DNA of 64,000 nt from Calothrix sp. FI2-JRJ7 (GTDB taxonomy: Bacteria; Cyanobacteriota; Cyanobacteriia; Cyanobacteriales; Nostocaceae), in contig JAHHGX010000065.1 of assembly GCA_019359675.1 (NCBI GenBank), positions 62,001 to 126,000 of the forward strand. The letters are read 5' to 3'. The notes under the pieces are model-generated. The model made no database searches, was not told where the DNA came from, and saw only the letters and a list, made by a program, of their open reading frames with translations. The position numbers were made by a program, and so were the translations under genes. Numbering within the stretch: position 1 is the stretch's first letter; each line of letters begins with the position of its first letter. Positions 17,594-26,812 of this stretch are shown here, piece by piece.

Positions 17594-18454
17594 ATGTGGA
17601 CTGAAATAGATACCCATATTAGCCAGGTAACAGGTACAAAATTTCAAACAGGAACAAAACGCTCGATTGGTGGCGGTTGTATCAATCAAGGTTACGCTGT
17701 TTCTAATGGTCAGGATACCTACTTTATCAAAATAAACCAAGCTTCATATAGTAGCATGTTTTCGGCGGAGGCTTTAGGTTTACAGCAAATGTACGATACA
17801 GCTACTATTCGTGTTCCCAAACCAATATGTTATGGAACTGCTGGTAATAACTGTTACCTAGTATTAGAGTGGTTAGATATTGGTGGTGGAGGTAATAAAG
17901 CTTGGGAAGAAATGGGGTGCCATCTTGCAGCAATGCATAAAGTCAAACAAAATAGATTTGGCTGGGATGTAAATAATACTATTGGCTCAACTCCACAAAT
18001 AAATACCTGGACAGATAATTGGGTTGAATTTTATACTCAGCATCGTTTAGGATATCAATTTAAATTAGGGCGTCAAAAAGGTGGACATTTTCAAGGTTCA
18101 GAAGAATTACTCGCTGCTATTCCTGAACTATTGTCAGGTCACGAAGTACAACCATCATTAGTCCACGGTGACTTATGGGGAGGAAACGCAGGATGTACAA
18201 GCGATGGTACACCTGTTATCTTTGACCCAGCTACATATTATGGCGATAGAGAAGTCGATATTGCCATGACTGAATTATTTGGAGGATTCTCACCTGGGTT
18301 TTATCGGGGTTACAACGAAGTGTTCCCTTTAGATGAGGGGTACGAGAAGCGGAAAGTACTTTACAACCTGTACCATATCGTTAATCATTTTAATTTATTC
18401 GGTGGTAGCTATGAATCGCAAGCAAATCGAATGATTTCCCAAATTTTACGTTGA
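17594..18454 (+). CDS. fructosamine kinase family protein
   Basis: 286 residues, full length. The fold is aminoglycoside-phosphotransferase-like: GGGCINQGY near the N-terminus, a nucleotide-binding FIKIN lysine (residue 46), the hinge YLVLEWLD, and the catalytic loop HGDLWGGN (191-198) with FDPATYYGDREVDIAMTELFGG. Family members phosphorylate ketosamines (glycated amines), starting protein deglycation. No metabolic partner is adjacent. Confidence 0.92.
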   Translation: MWTEIDTHISQVTGTKFQTGTKRSIGGGCINQGYAVSNGQDTYFIKINQASYSSMFSAEALGLQQMYDTATIRVPKPICYGTAGNNCYLVLEWLDIGGGGNKAWEEMGCHLAAMHKVKQNRFGWDVNNTIGSTPQINTWTDNWVEFYTQHRLGYQFKLGRQKGGHFQGSEELLAAIPELLSGHEVQPSLVHGDLWGGNAGCTSDGTPVIFDPATYYGDREVDIAMTELFGGFSPGFYRGYNEVFPLDEGYEKRKVLYNLYHIVNHFNLFGGSYESQANRMISQILR

Positions 18455-18501
18455 GACTGCTTTTAAAATATAAGAAAGTAAATCGTAAGAAGTGAGAAAT
18501 T

Positions 18502-18768
18502 ATGAACGTGCAACTCAAGCCTGAACATGAGCAATTCGTCCAAGCTCAAATTGCTATAGGTAGATATACTAATGCTGATGAAGTAGTTGATACAGCTTTT
18601 AGACTGCTAGAAAAGTTACATTCTGAATATGCTGAATGGGTTGAAGACACACGACAAAAAGTAGATGTGGCTATTGCTGAACTTGAACGTGGCGAAGGTT
18701 TGGATGGCGAAACTGTGGTGATGGAGATACTAGAAAGATTCCAAAAAGCACGTGAGGTGCAGGAATGA
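18502..18768 (+). CDS. ParD-type antitoxin
   Basis: 88 residues. The first 45 form a ribbon-helix-helix domain (MNVQLKPEHEQFVQAQIAIG, then YTNADEVVDTAFRLLEK), and the acidic C-terminal part (ELERGEGLDGETVVMEILER) is the usual toxin-binding tail. The stop overlaps the toxin start by ATGA at 18765-18768, so the two are translationally coupled. Confidence 0.9.
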   Translation: MNVQLKPEHEQFVQAQIAIGRYTNADEVVDTAFRLLEKLHSEYAEWVEDTRQKVDVAIAELERGEGLDGETVVMEILERFQKAREVQE

Positions 18769-19070
18769 GCCGTTATATAGTCTCACCGTCTGCTAGTAGG
18801 GATTTAAATAGTATTGCTGATTACTTTTTAACATGTAATCTAGAAGCAGGAGAAAAAATATTCAGAGAATTTAACAAAAAGTGCGAGAATTTAACCAAAT
18901 TTCCGAATATGGGACGTAGCTATGCTCATATTAGACCCTCTTTACGTGGCTTACCCCTTGATGGATATATTATTATCTATCAAATTCTTGATGATGGAAT
19001 TGAAATATTGCGGGTAGTTAATGGTCGTCAAAATTTAGCATCTTTATTTGCAGACTGGGATGATGATTAA
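18765..19070 (+). CDS. ParE/RelE-family toxin
   Basis: 101 residues with the complete fold: SRYIVSPSASRDLNSIADYF, then NLTKFPNMGRSYAHIRPSLRGLP and YIIIYQILDDGIEILRVVNGRQN. The basic residues of the last two strands are intact. Family members block gyrase (ParE) or ribosomes (RelE); which applies is not readable. Unlike the pair at 14.9 kb, both genes here have normal starts. Confidence 0.9.
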   Translation: MSRYIVSPSASRDLNSIADYFLTCNLEAGEKIFREFNKKCENLTKFPNMGRSYAHIRPSLRGLPLDGYIIIYQILDDGIEILRVVNGRQNLASLFADWDDD

Positions 19071-19241
19071 AATTCAGTAATCTCCCAATACTGCGAACGC
19101 GAGTGAGTTTTTGTAGGTTGGTGTCGAGGAACAAAACCCGACAAAAAGCTCATTGCTCTAGTGATGGAGATATCTTTTCTCTGTGTCCTAATAGTCTCTG
19201 TGGTAATAATTACAAATATTTTTCAAGTTTATTAGTATATT

Positions 19242-19310
19242 AACGGGCAGGATGCCCGTTCCACAAGATAAGCTTGTTCCACAAGATAAGCTTGCTCATT
19301 ATATATAGAT
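19242..19310. repeat. hairpin plus tandem TTCCACAAGATAAGCTTG
   Basis: AACGGGCA and TGCCCGTT form a perfect 8-bp stem with loop GGA at 19242-19260, followed by two tandem copies of TTCCACAAGATAAGCTTG. It ends just before the start of the methyltransferase and fills its leader. Confidence 0.75.
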
Positions 19311-19312
19311 AT

Positions 19313-20053
19313 ATGGAAAAAGACTTTTATTTTCAATATGCGGCAGTTGAAGACAAACATTGGTGGTTTATCGGGCGCCGTCGTATACTTGACAAGGTAA
19401 TTCGCCAACTTAACTTACCCAGCAATGCCAAAATTCTGGAAGCAGGTTGTGGTACTGGTGGTAACTTGCAAATGTTAGCACGTCACGGGCAAGTTGAAGC
19501 AATGGAGTTAGAAGAGACTGCGCGTACATTTGCCAACCAACGTCAAGTAACTACAGTCAAAGCCGGAAGCTTACCTGATAAAATTCCTTTCGAGTACGAA
19601 AAATATGATTTAATTGTTGCGTTTGATGTTATAGAACATATTGATGATGATGTCGCAGCACTCGAAGCTTTGCGAACTCATCTAAAACCTGGTGGTTGGT
19701 TAGTACTAACTGTTCCAGCATTCCAATTTTTATGGAGTCACCACGATGATATTAACCATCATCGGCGCCGTTATCATTTGAAAGGTTTACAGCAAGTTGT
19801 CCGTAAAGCTGATTTTGCCGTGCATTACAGTACCTACTTTAATACCTTCCTGTTCCCTGTCGTTGCGGCAGTACGCAATGCCCAAAAATTGTTAAAAATT
19901 GATAATAAATCTCAGATTAGCAGTGATTTAACATTGCCATCGGCGCCTGTAAATAAATTTTTGACTATTCTATTTGCTACTGAACGTCATTTAATCAATA
20001 AGTTTCGTTTACCATTCGGTGTATCGGCGTTACTGGTAGGGCACAAAATATAA
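19313..20053 (+). CDS. class I SAM-dependent methyltransferase
   Basis: The ATG at 19313 gives 246 residues starting MEKDFYFQYAAVEDKHWWFI, a typical start for this glycan-linked methyltransferase group; an upstream TTG would only translate the repeat. Motif I is ILEAGCGTGG (41-50), followed by ELEETA and the DLIVAFDVIEHIDDD stretch. It heads a plus-strand series with a GT2 glycosyltransferase, a small multidrug-resistance-like membrane protein and a mannosyltransferase-like membrane protein, suggesting modification of a lipid-linked sugar. Confidence 0.88.
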   Translation: MEKDFYFQYAAVEDKHWWFIGRRRILDKVIRQLNLPSNAKILEAGCGTGGNLQMLARHGQVEAMELEETARTFANQRQVTTVKAGSLPDKIPFEYEKYDLIVAFDVIEHIDDDVAALEALRTHLKPGGWLVLTVPAFQFLWSHHDDINHHRRRYHLKGLQQVVRKADFAVHYSTYFNTFLFPVVAAVRNAQKLLKIDNKSQISSDLTLPSAPVNKFLTILFATERHLINKFRLPFGVSALLVGHKI

Positions 20054-20138
20054 AAAAGCAAATCTTAATTATCTATATATATAGTGATAGTGATTGCAAA
20101 AACCAGTTGAATACTAGTACATATATTTTGATTTTACC

Positions 20139-21116
20139 GTGACTCAACCAACTTACTCAATAGTGATCCCCATCTTCAACGAAGAAGACAATATTCACGA
20201 GATGTATCGGCGCCTAACTGGTGTAATGCAACAGTTGGATGGTGATTGTGAATTAATATTAGTCGATGATGGTAGTAGAGATAGTTCACTAAGTGCTATT
20301 CGCGAACTTCAAATGTGTGATAGTCGAGTTCGCTATATCAGCTTTGCTCGTAATTTTGGGCATCAAGTTGCTGTCACGGCAGGGTTAAACTTTGTGCGTG
20401 CAGTCGGCGCTGTTGTGGTTATGGATGCTGACTTGCAAGACCCACCCGAATTAATTTTGGGCATGATTGAAAAATGGCGCCAAGGATATCAGGTTGTTTA
20501 CGCACAGCGCACTTCACGTAAAAAAGAATCTATTGTAAAAAAATTTACGGCTTATGCTTTTTACCGTATCCTCCGAAAACTAGCTGATGTAGATATTCCT
20601 TCGGATACTGGTGATTTTTGTTTGATGGATAAACAAGTGGTTGACGTTCTCAATACAATGCCAGAACGCAACCGTTATATTCGTGGACTGCGTGCGTGGG
20701 TTGGTTATCGTCAAACTTCCGTGAAATTTGAACGTGATCCCCGCTTTGCTGGTAAAGAAAAATATACCTTTGGAAAATCGTTTGCACTAGCCATTAACGG
20801 TATTGTCTCGTTTTCAAGAGTTCCTCTACGTGTAGCTACTTACTTAGGAATGTTATCTGCCGTTATTGCTGTACTGATGATGCTACTCATTGTTTACTGG
20901 CGCCTATCTGACCGCGCTACACCTTTGGTAGGTTATACATTAATCGCTGTTGCTCTATTTTTCTTAGGCTCTGTACAGTTGTTTTGTATTGGAATTTTAG
21001 GAGAATACATCGGTCGCATCTACGAAGAAGTCAAAGGGCGCCCAATATATACAGTTAAAGAAATTAGTGGTGTAACATCACAACAGAAACCGGGTTTCTT
21101 TGTCGATAGCTTGTAA
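20139..21116 (+). CDS. family 2 glycosyltransferase (polyprenyl-phosphate glycosyltransferase type)
   Basis: 325 residues with a GTG start. The GT2 nucleotide-sugar site is clear: IPIFNEEDN (11-19), VDDGSRD (42-48), DADLQDPP (96-103) and RPIYTVKEI near the end, with two membrane segments at about 230-255 and 265-290. This layout is that of DPM1/GtrB-like enzymes, which load a sugar onto undecaprenyl or dolichyl phosphate. The last residues ([10 protein letters not shown]) are encoded by a copy of the dispersed AGAAACCGGGTTTCT palindrome, so the C-terminus was probably reshaped by that repeat. Confidence 0.9.
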   Translation: MTQPTYSIVIPIFNEEDNIHEMYRRLTGVMQQLDGDCELILVDDGSRDSSLSAIRELQMCDSRVRYISFARNFGHQVAVTAGLNFVRAVGAVVVMDADLQDPPELILGMIEKWRQGYQVVYAQRTSRKKESIVKKFTAYAFYRILRKLADVDIPSDTGDFCLMDKQVVDVLNTMPERNRYIRGLRAWVGYRQTSVKFERDPRFAGKEKYTFGKSFALAINGIVSFSRVPLRVATYLGMLSAVIAVLMMLLIVYWRLSDRATPLVGYTLIAVALFFLGSVQLFCIGILGEYIGRIYEEVKGRPIYTVKEISGVTSQQKPGFFVDSL

Positions 21117-21151
21117 TAAAAACAAAGATTTGCTCTAGAAACCCGGTTTCT
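21085..21151. repeat. paired AGAAACCGGGTTTCT palindromes
   Basis: AGAAACCGGGTTTCT (21085-21099) and AGAAACCCGGTTTCT (21137-21151) are near-perfect palindromes and inverted copies of each other. The first lies in the GT2 coding sequence, the second behind its stop. A second such pair is at 42980-43053. Confidence 0.8.
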
Positions 21152-21207
21152 TTAAATAAACTTAATATACTTTATATATCTCTGAAACTGCCTAGGTAAT
21201 TACTCTC

Positions 21208-21573
21208 GTGAACCTAAAAGAATTCGCTTTACTGTTGCTGTCTATCCTTTCGAGCGTAGCAGGACAGTTTTTCCTAAAAATGGGCGCCGCAAAACTAGGT
21301 AAAGTAGATTTGTCCAACGCACTCAATCAAATTATTTCCATAATTAGTATACCTGAATTACTAATCGGATTATCGTGTTATGGTGTAGGCGCCATCGCTT
21401 ACATTCTAGTCTTAACCCGCGTCAACTTGAGTGTAGCTGGTCCTGCGGCTTCACTAGTGTATGTATTTTCGGTTCTACTTGGTTTATTTGTATTCAAAGA
21501 ATCAATCCCTATAGGACGTTTGTTCGGACTTGGTTTTATAGTTTGCGGTGTTATTTTAGTTGTTTGGAAGTAG
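21208..21573 (+). CDS. EamA/SMR-like four-helix membrane transporter
   Basis: 121 residues with a GTG start and four hydrophobic segments (about 5-25, 48-68, 72-92, 99-118). The C-terminal VYVFSVLLGLFVFKESIP with LFGLGFIVCGVILV is the typical EamA/SMR half-transporter pattern, as in ArnE/ArnF, which flip lipid-linked aminoarabinose. Between a polyprenyl-phosphate glycosyltransferase and a membrane glycosyltransferase, a role as flippase of the lipid-linked sugar is the best inference. The stop codon TAG is contributed by the start of a dispersed inverted repeat. Confidence 0.82.
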   Translation: MNLKEFALLLLSILSSVAGQFFLKMGAAKLGKVDLSNALNQIISIISIPELLIGLSCYGVGAIAYILVLTRVNLSVAGPAASLVYVFSVLLGLFVFKESIPIGRLFGLGFIVCGVILVVWK

Positions 21574-21631
21574 GGTGCGTGACGCTATTACAAATCTTGA
21601 ATTGTATTAGGAACTAGTAGCGTCACGCACC
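21574..21631. repeat. GGTGCGTGACGC inverted repeat, copy 1
   Basis: The arms GGTGCGTGACGCTA and TAGCGTCACGCACC enclose about 30 variable bases. The element begins with the TAG that ends the upstream gene. Further copies are at 34558-34616 and 59769-59826. A partial extra right arm (TCACGCACC) follows at about 21635-21644. Confidence 0.88.
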
Positions 21632-21686
21632 ATCATCACGCACCATCATCACGTATAAAACATAAATCAAAAAATTGTGTTCAAGC

Positions 21687-22943
21687 ATGAGCAACCTAGC
21701 AAGAAAGTACAGGTTTCCAATATTAATGTGGCTATCAAGTCGGCTACTAATTATATTTATGATGTTTGCTGTGATGCCGAGCATTGCCAAAACATCAAAT
21801 ATCGTAATTAATAAATACGGTTGGTGGGATGTATTATTCGCATGGGACAGCGTATGGTATTACAAAATAGCCACAAGCGGTTACAACTACGGCCCTGATG
21901 TGGTGCATAACCAATATGCTGTAGCTTTTTTCCCGTTATATCCTTTACTAAGTTGGATATTAATGCAGCTTGGGTTATCGTTCCCCGTTGCTGGAATGCT
22001 TATTAATAACCTTGCTTTTTTAGGCGCCTTAATTATATTCTATATTTGGGTTAAAGAAATTGGAAGTGAAGATTCTGCTCGCTGGGCAACTGCTGCACTC
22101 GCATGGTGTCCCTATTCTTTATATGGAACAGTAATTTACACCGAAGGGTTATTTTTGCTGTCTAGTATATCTGCTCTACGCGCATTTGATCGAAAAGAGT
22201 ATATTTGGGCTGGACTATGGGGAGCATTATCTACCGCAACTAGAATTACAGGAATAGCACTTTTACCAGCTTTCTTTTTGACTGCCTGGAGACAACGGCG
22301 CCCACCAATAGCTTACATTACAAGCATTACCATTCCTTTAGGAGTAGTACTTTATAGCTTGTACTGCTTGTTGAAGTTTGGCGATGCCTTAGCATTTCTT
22401 CATGCTCAACGTGGATGGCGTAGTTCGGCAGGGTTTACACTTTCTGGTTGGCTGTTAATGCTCAAACAAATCGTTATTGGCGTCAAGAATACACAACTTG
22501 GTTATATTCAAGACTACCTTCATCCGATAAAGTTTGCTATTGTGATAGTGAGCGGTTCGTTGTTATATTGGCTCCGAAACTTAATTGGTCATGAGCTTAC
22601 ACGCTACGCATTTTTTGCTTTGTGGATTGCTTTGTGGATGTTGGCTAATGACCCATTAATCCAAATCGTTTGGATTTTTGGCGGTTTATATCTAGTTTGG
22701 CACTATCGCTCATCCTTACCCTTGGTTGCAGCTATCTATGCTTTTTTCTCATATGCAATTGCCTTGAACACAGGACTAACCATGTCTGTTGACAGGTATG
22801 TATATGCCATAGCACCTGTATTTATCGCTTGCGGATTTTTATTTGCAAAATATCCGCGATGGGGTTATGCTGTTATGGCATTTTGCGGTTTTATTCTTAC
22901 TCTTTATTGCGTTCGCTTTGCTCAAGATTTATGGTTGGCATAA
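21687..22943 (+). CDS. PIG-V-like membrane mannosyltransferase
   Basis: From ATG 21687, 418 residues with about ten membrane segments. The N-terminal loop FAWDSVWYYKIATSGYN is the WDxxWY-type acidic motif of GT-C glycosyltransferases of the PIG-V/DUF2029-related group, followed by FFPLYPLLSWI, TATRITGIALLPAF and a C-terminal SVDRYVYAIAPVF. These enzymes transfer sugar from a polyprenyl-phosphate donor at the outer face of the membrane, fitting the donor-making GT2 and the flippase-like protein just upstream. The acceptor is unknown. Confidence 0.85.
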   Translation: MSNLARKYRFPILMWLSSRLLIIFMMFAVMPSIAKTSNIVINKYGWWDVLFAWDSVWYYKIATSGYNYGPDVVHNQYAVAFFPLYPLLSWILMQLGLSFPVAGMLINNLAFLGALIIFYIWVKEIGSEDSARWATAALAWCPYSLYGTVIYTEGLFLLSSISALRAFDRKEYIWAGLWGALSTATRITGIALLPAFFLTAWRQRRPPIAYITSITIPLGVVLYSLYCLLKFGDALAFLHAQRGWRSSAGFTLSGWLLMLKQIVIGVKNTQLGYIQDYLHPIKFAIVIVSGSLLYWLRNLIGHELTRYAFFALWIALWMLANDPLIQIVWIFGGLYLVWHYRSSLPLVAAIYAFFSYAIALNTGLTMSVDRYVYAIAPVFIACGFLFAKYPRWGYAVMAFCGFILTLYCVRFAQDLWLA

Positions 22944-23791
22944 ATTAAAATACTTTCTGCGTAAATAGCTGAATATGATTATTATTTAACTGATATTTAG
23001 TTGTAATTTATACTTGTCTCGACTAAATCAATTGGGTATATTAAGTATTGAATATTACTCTTTACTGTAGGATAAAATGCTTAAATATTACTTAAATTCC
23101 ATTTATTGAATAAGATATAGCAAAGTGAATAGTGTAAAATACAGTAAACCAGTATTTTTACGGTTAGCATTAGTATTATTTTATAGTATTAATGTAGTTA
23201 GTGGTATATTTTATTATGGGTGCCAGTTTGCTAGTTTGTTATTTGTATTTTCGACAAATCGCTAAAAATATATTTAGTAAACAGCTTTAATTTATGTGTA
23301 AAAAAATAAATATATTAAATTGGGAGAAACTATACATAAAGAAATTGCGTCTAACGGTTCAGTATTTACAGAATTAAGCAGTAAGTATTAAAAAACTTAA
23401 AGTTTTCTTTCAATGAATGGAAAATTCTAAGAAATAAAATATACTTTAGCTAGGAATAAGACTCCTGCATAATACTTAGCGATAGTAAATACATCGTTGG
23501 GTATATAGTTAAATATTAGACTAAGTAATTAGTTAATGGCAAGGATAATAATTATACAGCAAGGGTGCTAAGTAGATAATTGAAAGCAAATCAAAAGCGA
23601 TACCGAAATTTTTTGAGTTAAGCTGAGATTAAAAAAGATATTCTATACTGCTACAAATCCTAACTAAATAAACATTACAAGTGTAATTATTAGTTCTTAG
23701 CATCTGAGAGTGAGTGTATTTAATTAAAGTATTAGTCTTATGAAATACCGTGTTTCGGTAATTGCAGGTTGTGCCGTGAAGGAGCTGTGAA
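22944..23791. other. very AT-rich 850-bp intergenic region
   Basis: I find no protein of recognised family. A 46-codon hydrophobic frame from GTG 23125 to 23265 exists but has no clear ribosome binding site. There are no strong hairpins and, unlike most of the window, no GGCGCC. It probably contains the promoter and a long leader for the polysaccharide deacetylase that starts at 23792. Confidence 0.55.
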
Positions 23792-24688
23792 GTGGAGAAC
23801 AACAAGTCTTTTGGTTGGTCGCAAGGTGCATTAATTGCGTTACTAGGGTTAGGAGGGTGTCTAACTTTAGGTTTAATGTTACCCGTTATGCCAAATAACG
23901 GAAAAAGTACGCAGACGATTAATATTAAAGAATTAACGCTCAAACCAATGACCGAAGAGCGAATAGAAAATTTCAAGTCATCAATTGTCACAAGTTGGCA
24001 TAAAGTTGCTGTGCAGAAGGGTTTAAGTGAGGTTCCAGCTAGGTTTCGTGGTGCAACAATTGCCGAAGCAAATCTGGCGCCGAGCGAGAAAGTGATAGCA
24101 TTAACATTTGATGATGGACCCTGGCCGCAAAGCACACCTGCCGTACTTGATATTCTTAAAAAAAATAATATAAAAGCAACATTTTTTATAGTTGGGCAAA
24201 TGCTGAAAGAGCATCCCGATATGGGTAAACGTGTTGTTGCCGAAGGACATGTAATTGCGAATCATACGTGGCACCACTGGTACCATTATATGAATCCGCA
24301 AGCTGCTGCTTTTGAAATCGACAACACAAGCAATTTGATTTATGAAGTTACAGGTGTGAGAACAACTTTGTTCCGACCACCTGGTGGAATTAAAACAAAT
24401 GGCCCATACGCTTACGCTAAGAATCAAAAGTATGCCACTATCATGTGGTCTTCTGATTCATCTGACTATGCACGACCTAGTGTCCCAAAACTTATAAGTA
24501 ATGTTATGCGGGAAGCAAAACCTGGTGGAATTGTGCTAATGCACGATGGTGGTGGAAACCGCTCGAACACCGTAGCAGCTTTGCCCGAAATTATTAATAC
24601 TTTTAGAAAGCAAGGTTATCGTTTTGTAACAGTACCTGAGCTTTTAGAGATGCAGGATAAACAGTTACAAGTTGCTAGTAAGAAGTAG
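23792..24688 (+). CDS. polysaccharide deacetylase (NodB/CE4), copy 1
   Basis: 298 residues with a GTG start preceded by AAGGAG. An N-terminal membrane anchor (about 12-35) holds the enzyme in the periplasm. The NodB domain has motif 1 TFDDGP (105-110, catalytic base and metal Asp), motif 2 HTWHH (158-162, metal His), motif 3 RPPGG, then WSSDSSDY and VLMHDGGG. CE4 enzymes remove N- or O-acetyl groups from peptidoglycan, chitooligosaccharide or exopolysaccharide. A paralogue follows 355 nt downstream. Confidence 0.93.
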   Translation: MENNKSFGWSQGALIALLGLGGCLTLGLMLPVMPNNGKSTQTINIKELTLKPMTEERIENFKSSIVTSWHKVAVQKGLSEVPARFRGATIAEANLAPSEKVIALTFDDGPWPQSTPAVLDILKKNNIKATFFIVGQMLKEHPDMGKRVVAEGHVIANHTWHHWYHYMNPQAAAFEIDNTSNLIYEVTGVRTTLFRPPGGIKTNGPYAYAKNQKYATIMWSSDSSDYARPSVPKLISNVMREAKPGGIVLMHDGGGNRSNTVAALPEIINTFRKQGYRFVTVPELLEMQDKQLQVASKK

Positions 24689-24691
24689 TTG

Positions 24692-24793
24692 ACAACGGAT
24701 GATGAACGGATGTAACCGGGAAGAGTGATTTTAATTAATCATATCTTTGTTTGTAACAGATAACTCATCCGTTACATCCGCTTTATCCGTTGC
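24692..24793. repeat. inverted pair of ATCCGTTAC repeats
   Basis: The left arm CAACGGATGATGAACGGATG (from 24694) and the right arm ATCCGTTAC-ATCCGCTTT-ATCCGTTGC (24767-24793) are complementary, with about 50 bases between. It starts a few bases behind the deacetylase stop. Same architecture as 54460-54549. Confidence 0.82.
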
Positions 24794-25043
24794 AAAATTT
24801 ATTCATTTCGCTATATAACCATTATCCAATATTGGAGTTTGGTTATGGTTCCTATAGTGGATTATGTTGCTTTTATCTTTTTGTTCAAAGTAATTTCTGT
24901 TACCCTGTAGTTAAATTTTAATGATTTGCTCAAAGTAGCTATGAAGATTATTTTGAGAAACGGATAATTGGCACCGCCATATATATACATGTATTTCTAT
25001 ATATCTATGGATAGGTACTATCTACAGGTGAAGGAGTTATGCA

Positions 25044-25958
25044 ATGAAAAAGCTGATAAAAGTTAGAAAAGTTAAAAATAAGCCTTTTAGAATTACAAAG
25101 TTTTTTTGGTTAGGTGTAGCTGCCTTAGTCATGATTGTTGGCATAGGTATGATAATACCGTTTAAACCATCAGCAAATACGCTTGAACTAGCAGTTAACG
25201 CTAGTAGTTTAAAAACGATAGATACTAAAGGGCAGATTGAAGGTTTCAAAACGCAAATGCTCGATAGTTGGCAAGAGGAAGCCAAACAAAAAGGTATACT
25301 AGAAATTCCAAAACGCTATCAAGGTGTGACGCTAAATGCAGTCAAACCAAATAACAAAGATAAAATTATCGCCTTAACATTTGACGATGGTCCCTGGCCT
25401 AAATATACAGAGCAGGTATTAAATATTCTCAAAGCCAATAACGTCAAAGGAACATTCTTTGTTATTGGTAAAAATATGAAAAATATGCCAGAAGTTGGCA
25501 AACGCATCGTTACTGATGGTCATACCATTGCCAACCATACATGGAACCACTGGTATCATCGCTTGAGTCCCAGTATTGCAGCCAAAGAAATTAACGATAC
25601 CGAAGAAATTATTTACAAAGTCACAGGTGTCAGAACAAATTTATTTAGACCACCCGGTGGAGTTCTAGGTAATGGGCCTGCTGCATATGCTCGTAGTAAG
25701 AAATACTCAGTAATTATGTGGTCAGCAGACTCACACGACTACAAACGTCCTGCTGCATCAAGACTGCTTGGAAACGTGATGCGATTTTCTAAACCTGGTG
25801 GTATTGTCTTAATGCACGATGGTGGTGGTGTTCGCGACAGCACAGTCAAAGCATTGCCTGACATGATTAAAAAATTCAAACAACAAGGTTATCGTTTTGT
25901 AACAATACCCGAAATGCTAGAACTCGAAGACCAGCAACTAGCACTCGCATCAAAATAA
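25044..25958 (+). CDS. polysaccharide deacetylase (NodB/CE4), copy 2
   Basis: 304 residues, ATG preceded by AAGGAGTTATGCA. An N-terminal basic stretch and one membrane anchor (about 20-40) precede the NodB domain: TFDDGP (112-117), HTWNHW, FRPPGG, WSADSHDY and VLMHDGGG. It is clearly a tandem duplicate of the upstream gene, sharing also the linker QIEGFKTQMLDSW/RIENFKSSIVTSW and the end YRFVTIPEMLELEDQQL. Both copies keep all catalytic residues, so they may differ in timing or substrate. Confidence 0.93.
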   Translation: MKKLIKVRKVKNKPFRITKFFWLGVAALVMIVGIGMIIPFKPSANTLELAVNASSLKTIDTKGQIEGFKTQMLDSWQEEAKQKGILEIPKRYQGVTLNAVKPNNKDKIIALTFDDGPWPKYTEQVLNILKANNVKGTFFVIGKNMKNMPEVGKRIVTDGHTIANHTWNHWYHRLSPSIAAKEINDTEEIIYKVTGVRTNLFRPPGGVLGNGPAAYARSKKYSVIMWSADSHDYKRPAASRLLGNVMRFSKPGGIVLMHDGGGVRDSTVKALPDMIKKFKQQGYRFVTIPEMLELEDQQLALASK

Positions 25959-25961
25959 CCC

Positions 25962-25993
25962 GTAGGTTGGGTGGAGTGCAAGCGTAACCCAAC
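25962..25993. repeat. GTAGGTTGGGT...ACCCAACAT repeat
   Basis: GTAGGTTGGGTGGAGTGCAA continues into CGTAACCCAACAT, starting four bases behind the deacetylase stop. Family member of 7086 and 16721 with TTGGGT/ACCCAA arms. Confidence 0.7.
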
Positions 25994-26123
25994 ATATACG
26001 TTGTGTATTTAGACGATAATCATTAAGAATTATAGAGGTGCCCATTGAATGAAGGCGCCTTTATCATTTTAATTCTGATGAGTTAGCTGGCAACTTTGGA
26101 GCGCGGATGTAACGGATAAACAA

Positions 26124-26453
26124 CTAAAACTCCGGTTTAATATACATATCCCAGATATTTTTCAAATTCTGTGCATCAGTTTCAGAAATCCTACCAACTT
26201 TGGCTCGTAATAAAGACTTTTCTAAACAAACTAACCGAGATAAACGTACTGTTGACTCTACACGCAAACCACTTTCAAACCAATTATCTAAGATTACATC
26301 GGTTCGAGTACGCGGTTGAACTGATGTAATAGCTGCGGATATAACATCATCTCCATCTAGCCATAGTATTAAAACTGGGCGTTTCTTGCTACCAGTACCA
26401 GTGCTAAATTGAATATTTGCTATCCATAAATCACCAGCTTTAATAGTCGTCAT
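26124..26453 (-). CDS. PemK/MazF-family endoribonuclease toxin
   Basis: 109 residues: KAGDLWIANIQFSTGTGSKKRPVLIL at the N-terminus with the GSKKRPVL loop, a middle with AAITS, and VRLSRLVCLEKSLLRAKVGRIS. This is the MazF/PemK fold, whose members cut mRNA at short motifs. It overlaps the end of the upstream small gene by 14 nt, the usual antitoxin-toxin arrangement. Confidence 0.87.
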   Translation of the reverse strand: MTTIKAGDLWIANIQFSTGTGSKKRPVLILWLDGDDVISAAITSVQPRTRTDVILDNWFESGLRVESTVRLSRLVCLEKSLLRAKVGRISETDAQNLKNIWDMYIKPEF

Positions 26454-26703
26454 ACAACCCTTCGTCTTCTGGTGCGTAGCTATTTAAAAAAGCGTCGTAG
26501 GTTCGGGTTATTTCAGAGGGTTGTCGTCGAATTGTAATTACCCAGTGCCCAGGACTTAAATGATTTGTCAATGACTCTGGTAAAGTTAATTTCTCTCCAG
26601 GTTTTAATTCTGTCTCATAGGTTAGGTCAATTATTCTATTTTCTGTACTGTCAAAGTTTGTAACTTGAGCATCATGTAAATTGAATTTTGGTGCTTCAGG
26701 CAT
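26440..26703 (-). CDS. putative antitoxin of the PemK/MazF module
   Basis: From the ATG at 26703 the protein has 87 residues (MPEAPKFNLHDAQVTNFDST to EDEGLYDDY). I prefer this start to the one at 26781, because the longer N-terminus is not antitoxin-like and the shorter one begins at a conventional spot. No named family is recognised; the acidic C-terminus and the overlap with the toxin support an antitoxin role. Confidence 0.75.
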   Translation of the reverse strand: MPEAPKFNLHDAQVTNFDSTENRIIDLTYETELKPGEKLTLPESLTNHLSPGHWVITIRRQPSEITRTYDAFLNSYAPEDEGLYDDY

Positions 26704-26812
26704 AGTTTTTGCGCTCTTAAAGTTAACTATATCTATATAGCTAAATACTAGCGTACTTGTGGCAAAGTCTAATCCATGCAAACAAAGGTACTGTTTTAAT
26801 TATTTTAATGGC

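Noticed and set aside
23629-24135. 168-codon minus-strand frame at the first deacetylase
   Set aside because: It overlaps the NodB coding sequence on the other strand and has no family features.
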